Shown one piece after another: positions 58,619-64,000 of a stretch of 64,000 bases of DNA. The stretch is from Tetragonia tetragonoides. Its lineage: Eukaryota > Streptophyta > Magnoliopsida > Caryophyllales > Aizoaceae. The stretch's first letter is position 1. The number at the start of each line of letters is the position of its first letter. Made by a program: the position numbers and the translations under genes. Location: the NCBI GenBank assembly GCA_038025085.1, contig CM076140.1, forward strand, positions 19,903,501 through 19,967,500, read 5' to 3'. A model generated the notes under the pieces. The model was not told where the DNA came from. It worked only from the letters and a program-made list of their open reading frames with translations, and searched no databases.

Positions 58619-58689
58619 AGGCTATGTAGGATTCGAACCTACATTCATATGTGCAAAGCACGTTGCTCTACCAATTGAGCTAATAGGCT
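58619..58689 (-). tRNA. tRNA-like sequence 3 (probably not functional)
   Basis: Closely related to sequence 2. Acceptor AGCCTAT/ATAGCCT has one C-C mismatch; D and T arms are perfect. Anticodon region ACGTGCTTTGCACATAT pairs poorly; loop CTTTGCA. Confidence 0.55.
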
Positions 58690-60372
58690 TTCATATCAAT
58701 ATCAATAGGGACTTGATTCTCACAATTGTATTCTTGTATTGTCCTTTGCATCCTATATATATTCCCGTCAAGTCACCAACACCACCACAATCAACCAACA
58801 AATTCAACACCATGGTACGAAGAAATTCAAGTTACAACTTAAAACCAACTCAATATCTTGTGTTACTCGTATGAGTATCCATCAATAATAAATAACTAGC
58901 CCGCTAGCTTGCAGTAGCTTTGGTGTGAAAAATCCCCTTAAGACACGACAAAACCAATCACCCGGAGAGTCACAATGACTTAAGTCAAGGAATTCGCAAG
59001 TCGTAAAGAAGGAATATTAACATATTAATATCCATGAAATGGTTAACCGAATAAAGATACAAAATACATGTGCGATCATTTACATTGATGATCACTCACC
59101 TGTGACCTATCACGAATCACATTATGATTCCCTTCTCCTCTTCCAGCATCTTTTTTCTTTTTACTCCTGATTTATGAAAACAGAGAAAAAATGCATCAAG
59201 ACAAAAACATCATGCAAAATAAGAGAAAGGAAGACTACATCCCAGTCCTTTGCATCTGCATGATCAGCTTCCCAACAATTTCAAATAAAAGTTAAACATT
59301 AGCCATATATAAGTGGACTCACAAATTTTTTTACCACAATCTTCCTTAATTAGACAGACACAAACCTTTTCTTTTCATAAACTATAAAATTTCAAAGAAC
59401 CTTATAATGCCCAGTCACTTTAACAAGAGTGAGGGGTCACTTGTAGGACTACCCATCGTCACTTACAGAGTACACTAGGTCACTAGTTGAATTACTATAT
59501 GTTGAGCAATAAGAGGGAGGGGGGGTATATTGCATTATTAGTTGAGCATGTCATACACTAGAAAGATCGATTATCCCTTGCAGAATACATGAAAAACAAA
59601 GGGTTACTTTAAAAGGTCATCTTGATTTCTCTTAAAGTGACCCTAAATTCTCATACAATTGACCCTAAGTTTTTCTTTTACTCTTCTGTCTTACTGTGTA
59701 TTGGAGGAGGGGCTGTATCTTGCATCAGGCAAGACCAATTCTTGTTGTAGTCATTTGCAAAGAGCTCATCAACAAATAAGCCATATAGAAATCAACCAAC
59801 TTAAAATTAGAAGAGACGAAATTCTAGCCATTTGTAAATCTATGTGACGCTATTAAGAAATTAAAGTGGAAAAACAATAAAGACAAGATGAACCCTAATT
59901 CCATGAATCAACTCAGAATTTGAGACAACGAGTGAAATAAATAATTCATTTTTGAGATCTCCCATAGATTCACAATTAAAACTCAAAACAAAACCCTAAA
60001 TTCACAAGCAACATATGAGGGTATACAAAATCAACGAAATGAATGAAAAATCAAAACACCGTCACTAACCTCTGTGGGGAAGAAGAATCATTCGGTCACT
60101 AGCGCAATGGATAAGGAAGAAAGCTTCGTTTCCCATGGAGGAGAGAGAATATAAGGCAGTCAGGCAGACATCAATAAGAAGTCAAATGTAAAGAGAGAGG
60201 AAGGAGAAAGAAAATTTGGCCACACAGTCAGACATATTAAAGTTCCGCGAAATTACAATCCATGCCATTAATGACACGCGTAATCTGAGCCGTTGATCAG
60301 CTTGTTTGGACGACTAGGATCCTTTCTCACCATCTCACCGTAAGCTCCCTTCTCACCAGATCCCTACTATAT

Positions 60373-60885
60373 ATGCCCGAGTATGACATCATCCCATTGC
60401 TTCGATTTGAATTACAGCTAGTATTGTATGAGACCAACTCACAAAAAAAGGGGTTACTATTTAACAATGTAGGGATCGCTTATAGTGAGCAGTGATCCTT
60501 ATTTCATTGAAAAGTAACTCCTGTCTTATCAAAAGTTACAAAGAGTTTGTCTTATAGAAGTTTTTTGTGTTTAATCTATCCGGAGAATGCTATAGTTCCT
60601 ATAACTATTGTATTAAAAAGATGGACAATCAATATTCAAACCTATATCTCGATTCAATAGAAGCCTAAAGAGATGAATAAGGTCCAAAGGCATATACATA
60701 GTATAGATACACATAGTTTGTATATGCAAAATATTTTATGGGCCTAGTAGGTGGCCAACCCACTTGAATATTGTGTCTATTTCTCTTCGACTTTAATTGT
60801 TATTTTTTGAAAATAAAAGAGAGAGATTGTGAAAATAGAGGAGAGAGATAAATACAATAAGGTTGTGGGTTAGCAACCCAATGGG
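60373..60885. other. Spacer with more AGTRAC-type words
   Basis: 60440-60540 holds GGGGTTAC, AGTGATCC, AAAAGTAACTCC and AAAAGTTAC, the same word style as the AAGTGACC clusters but outside the inferred right TIR. No gene was seen. Confidence 0.5.
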
Positions 60886-61165
60886 TGGATGTATCATTCT
60901 ATTCCGATTAGACCTGGAAAACGGGTCGGGCGGATTGGGTTCGGGTCGGGGAGAATACGGTCGGGTCAAAATATTTGGGTCATTATCGGGTTCTATTTCG
61001 GGTTACCCAACGGATTTGACAAATGTTGTCTCACAACTTTCGGGTTCCTATCGGGTTATTTCGGTCGGGTTAAAACGGGTCGGGTCATTTCGGATTCGAA
61101 CCTTTTCGTGTCGATTTCGGTCGGGTCTGTAGCGGGTCGGGTTCCTATCGGGTCGTGTCAATTTT
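60886..61165. repeat. Degenerate GGGTCGG/CGGGTT array
   Basis: Dozens of CGGGT-type words in plus orientation (CGGGTCGGG, TTCGGGTT, ATCGGGTTA). GC-rich against an AT-rich background. Open frames here are by-products of the repeat. Confidence 0.8.
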
Positions 61166-61207
61166 TGCTATCTCTAATTCCAATTATTTAAATCCAAATT
61201 TTCCTAA

Positions 61208-61571
61208 GAGCATGTTTGGGAGTTGGAGAATGGAGGGGAAGGGAGGGGAATGAGGGGGAAATAAAAAGTTCTCCTTGTTTGTCAGTTTTTTTAAAAAGGG
61301 GAGGGGAGGGGAGTGAGGGGGAATAGTTCCCCTCCATTCCCCTCCATTAACTCAGTTTTTGTCCCCCCCCCCCCCCCCCAAATTGGGGGGAATGAGGCGA
61401 AGGGGAATTTTTAAGTGGCAGTAGTCGGCTCCCCTCCATTCTCTCCCCTCTCTTAACTTAAACTCCCAAACAAATTGAAATATTTCACCTTCATTCTCCT
61501 CCCTTCCCTTCCATTCCCGTCCCCCTCATTCCCTTCCTTTCCCTTCCCACCCAAAACTCCCAAGCAAGCTG
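61208..61571. mobile_element. MITE with GAGCATGTTTGG ends, copy 2 (Tourist-like)
   Basis: Second copy of the element at 37266-37624, with the same GGAGTTGGAGAATGGAGG and CCACCCAAAACT arms and a C run in the centre. Flanked by TAA (61205-61207 and 61572-61574), the PIF/Harbinger-type target. Confidence 0.85.
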
Positions 61572-61804
61572 TAAGAAAAAAAGAATGAAATATGATAACA
61601 GTGTCTCTAGCACGTGTATGGTAACAGTTAACACCACTCCAGCCCTGCCCAATTATGTTATCATGCACAAGACCGTTCTGCGCATTAATTTATTGTGTGT
61701 AACACACTCGCTTCCTATTTTGAAAGATAATAGCCGATTTTGGTAACCGAAAAACAAGAAAAGTGGAAAAAAAAGTTTCAATTGGTGCACCACAAAACTC
61801 AATT

Positions 61805-62540
61805 GGTGCACCAAAAATTAGTTAGTCGACCAAAACAACCAAAACAAATGAAATAGTTTTGAAATGGAAAATATGCATTGTAATTTGGAGTAGAAACTTG
61901 CCTATAAGGTGTATTTTCACGATGAACTGGAGTAAATAATTTGGAGACACGAAGTAAGTGATAATTTTTTTTATAATCGGATAAATGGTAAGGCGAAATA
62001 AAAGTATGATGAAACGGTGTATTTCATTGTTGGGGTGAAGTAGAAATCGATGATATAGAGTATTTTAGCATATAGGCTGGTGCCCCAAAAAAATAGTTTG
62101 TCGACCGAAACGAATGAAATAATCCTGAGATTGAAGATTTGACTTACATGGAGTAAGTGATAGTTTTTTATAATTGGGTAGATGATAAGGCGAACTAAAA
62201 GTATAATGAAATGGTGTATTTCATTGTTGGGATGGAGTAGAAACCGATGATAAGGAGTAATTTCACATATAGACTGGTGCACCAAAAAAATCAGTTGGTC
62301 GACTAAAACGAATGAAATGATTCTGAGATTGAAGATACGACTTATATGGATTAAGTGATATTTTTATAATTGGGTAGATGATATAATGAAGTAAGAGTGT
62401 GTTGAATTGGTGTATTTCGTTGTTAAGTGGAGTAGAAACCAATGATATAGAATAATTTTGCAAAATAGAGTTGGTGTACTGTGTGAACTTTTGGTAGACC
62501 ATTAATTTTATTTGGTAAACCAGTCAATTTATATGGTGGA
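61805..62540. repeat. Diverged tandem repeat, about 197-bp unit
   Basis: The landmark GGTGCACCAAAAA recurs at 61805, 62079 (GGTGCCCC), 62276 and 62473 (GGTGTAC). The last intervals are 197 bp each; the first is longer by about 77 bp. Units share GTCGAC, ACGAATGAAAT, GATTGAAGAT, AATTGGGTAGATGAT and TGGTGTATTTC in order. Confidence 0.85.
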
Positions 62541-62699
62541 TCATATTGACAAATAAGAGTAACTTGGTATGGAGTAAGATAGCAAATAGTAAGTTAAAAA
62601 ACAACAAATAAAATGAAGGGGTGAGATCAAAACACTTATCCAACGGTTGACCCCTCCAACCCGGAAAATACTAGACTTACACATAGTATGACACCAATA

Positions 62700-63001
62700 T
62701 GTTTATGTGTCTATCTCTCTCCTCCTCCATGGCCCCTCCAACCCTAAGCTAAGCCCCTAACTCAAACCTCTCTCCGGCGACTTGACACTCCACATCCCAA
62801 TTTTCTCTCTCTGTGTCTCTCTTCTGTAACTTCAGTTGTCAGTGCTACTTTGATCTAAGAGGTACGTTTCTCCCTCTTCGGAAAAAAACAAAAAAAAACA
62901 AAATGCGTATTTAGGGTATTCATTTTCTTCGAAATTGAGGTGTTAATTTTTCTTAGCAAAGAATGACAATTTCATTGCTGATCTGGCTGTTGTGATTGCA
63001 G
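62700..63001 (+). promoter_or_regulatory. OST4: OST4 5' UTR exon and intron
   Basis: A CT-rich leader ends at TCTAAGAG/GTACGT (donor GT 62862-62863) and the intron closes at TGATTGCAG (63001), one base before the ATG. A 5' UTR intron is a common feature of short plant genes. The start of transcription was not fixed. Confidence 0.7.
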
Positions 63002-63115
63002 ATGTTTGACGATCAAGATCTGGGTTTCTTTGCCAATTTTCTGGGCATCTTTATCTTTGTTCTGGTAATTGCTTATCATTTTGTCATGGCTGATCCCAAA
63101 TATGAAGCCAATTGA
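63002..63115 (+). CDS. OST4: Oligosaccharyltransferase subunit OST4 (37 aa)
   Basis: OST4 is a one-span membrane subunit of the ER oligosaccharyltransferase, where it stabilises the STT3-containing complex for N-glycosylation. The peptide opens [19 protein letters not shown], continues with a hydrophobic span ([11 protein letters not shown]) and ends DPKYEAN before TGA 63113-63115. Length (37 residues), the N-terminal acidic MFDDQ start and the single transmembrane helix all match plant OST4. The CDS is one exon beginning exactly at the splice acceptor. It is the only intact host gene recognised in the window. Too short for usual ORF cut-offs, so easily missed. Confidence 0.95.
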   Translation: MFDDQDLGFFANFLGIFIFVLVIAYHFVMADPKYEAN

Positions 63116-63330
63116 GGACATTTTTATTTTATGAATTAGTGGTGTTTTCATTTAGGTTCTATAATGACAATGTAATCTTTGAGAAATTAGATTTGTCTTT
63201 GATGACAATTTATGTTGTAGCAGTAGTTATTTGTGATTGCTGAGTTCGACTATATATGGGTTATTGCAAACTTTTGTGATGTTGTAACTTGTATGTTCAA
63301 TAAGTATAATGGGAAATAATTAATAGTGCT
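63116..63330 (+). terminator. OST4: OST4 3' UTR and poly(A) region
   Basis: TTGTAACTTGTATGTTCAATAAGTATAATGG around 63284-63312 holds TTGTA and AATAAG, plausible plant poly(A) elements. The exact cleavage site is unknown. Confidence 0.45.
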
Positions 63331-64000
63331 ATAGCTTAAATGTTGCCGTTCTGCTCTTGTATGGAAAATCGGAAATCGTTCATAGTATTACATAACTATT
63401 GATAGTTGTTGTCATTTTATCTTTACTTTGATTGAATGATCATATTTTGGTTATTGTGGATTAGTTTACTCTTGAGATTTTGTCGGTGAACAATTCTTGT
63501 AGTTCTAGCCGGAGTCTTGTTGTTAAGCTTGTGATCTGCATTGGTTCTCTAATTAAGCAAACATAACTAATATGTTGTTGTGTAATTTCAACAACTAAAC
63601 CTCTAGATGTAATGCATTTAGAATCGCAAGTCTGTTGGATAACTTTTCATCACGCCTTCAAAGTTGACGTTCAGTATCCCAATTCCTGGAGAAATATACT
63701 GTTCTCTTATCATTGAGCGAAGGAGAGGCAATATAACTTCTTGTTGTGCAAATATATCCCACAAGGGTAGCAAAGTTTGACCTCAAACCTCATCGGTTTC
63801 ATCTATGTTAGTTATTGGTCAGGAATTCAGCTTCCTTTTCCTATTATAACAACGTTAATCAGATTTGTTGATGCCACAAAGAGCAACCATAACATGAATT
63901 TTGAGCTTGTCATCCCATGTGAGGTGTTGATTTATGCTAGGATTAAGCTGCATGACGGTGGATAAATGATCTACAGGTATGATAGCGTCTCCATAGGTAG
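63331..64000. other. No gene recognised downstream of OST4
   Basis: AT-rich sequence to the window edge. A 62-codon frame at 63777-63965 shows no known domain. Confidence 0.4.

Larger units (their letters stand above)
55957..59670. repeat. Dispersed clusters of AAGTGACCCC-type motifs
   Basis: Clusters of two to six copies, spaced roughly 20-30 bp: about 55957-56012, 56703-56758, 57139-57196, 57290-57350, 57687-57815, 58012-58048, 58405-58455, 58598, 59412-59475 (inverted), 59630-59670. Variants include AAGTGACCTC, AAATTGACCCC and AAGTAACTCC. Many copies are preceded by TATA or AAAA. Not explained by coding sequence. Confidence 0.8.
54897..60372. mobile_element. Candidate large TIR transposon with AAGTGACC motif clusters
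   Basis: Left end (TAGAGTTCAAGTGAGATGG ... TGAGATGGTGAGAAGGGATC) resembles the complement of the right end (TAGGGATCTGGTGAGAAGGG ... TGAGATGGTGAGAAAGGATC), about 50 bp imperfect TIRs. Both ends lead inward to pyrimidine- or purine-rich leaders and splice-donor-like sites (55204, TTTCTAG/GTATGT on plus; about 60070 on minus), as if each TIR carried a promoter. Inside lie clusters of AAGTGACCCC, three tRNA-like sequences, an RNase H fragment and a weak FAR1-like exon. No transposase was found. A Mutator relationship is only a guess. Confidence 0.5.

Noticed and set aside
63777..63965. 62-codon frame near the right edge
   Set aside because: No domain, no ATG context or splice signals; likely chance.

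Overview
The window is repeat-rich, AT-rich nuclear DNA from a flowering plant, most likely a eudicot. The evidence is plant L1-type LINEs with DUF4283/CCHC ORF1 proteins and RNase H tails, Ty1/copia gag proteins with plant initiator-Met primer sites, F-box genes of FBD and DUF295 type, and a plant OST4 microgene. The exact lineage cannot be read from the sequence. Almost everything recognisable is transposon or broken gene. The one intact host gene I can support is OST4 at the right edge (CDS 63002-63115, with a 5' UTR intron).

Left third (1-23 kb): an F-box/FBD pseudogene exon (924-1685); a complete L1-type LINE (4179-13790, 12-bp target duplication) split by a very young copia-type element that encodes only Gag-protease (5546-8357); and an F-box/DUF295 gene (14380-17526) split by a second, older gag-only LTR element (14658-16601). 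Then come decayed fragments: a CMR1/WDR76-like WD40 gene on the minus strand (19051-19510 plus first exon 22760-22869), LINE and copia remnants, a diverged duplication (1715-2350 versus 20043-21650) and a 936-bp solo LTR (20633-21568).

Middle (23-44 kb): a second L1-type LINE (23071-37970, 18-bp target duplication) swollen to 14.9 kb by a MITE in its 5' UTR and by two long solo LTRs of one superfamily (27747-29893 and 32597-37872). A Tourist-like MITE lies inside the second LTR. Next are a Mutator-like long-TIR element with a 9-bp target duplication (38352-39375), another small TIR element, a foldback repeat and a truncated G-patch protein exon (41250-41465).

Right third (44-64 kb): an RTE-type LINE with an unbroken 2.9-kb reading frame (44671-49611); duplicated fragments of a small unnamed gene (about 44.1 and 51.7 kb); and a strange region of about 5.5 kb with inverted-repeat-like ends (54897-60372). 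That region carries many AAGTGACCCC motifs, three tRNA-like sequences, a permuted tRNA-like fragment and a captured RNase H fragment. It is followed by a GGGTCGG-type array, a MITE, a 197-bp tandem repeat and OST4.

Target-site duplications show the order of nesting: the two L1 LINEs came first, and the LTR elements and their solo LTRs landed in them later. Several host-like frames are broken by single-base changes, some clearly in short homopolymers, so assembly error cannot be excluded for those.
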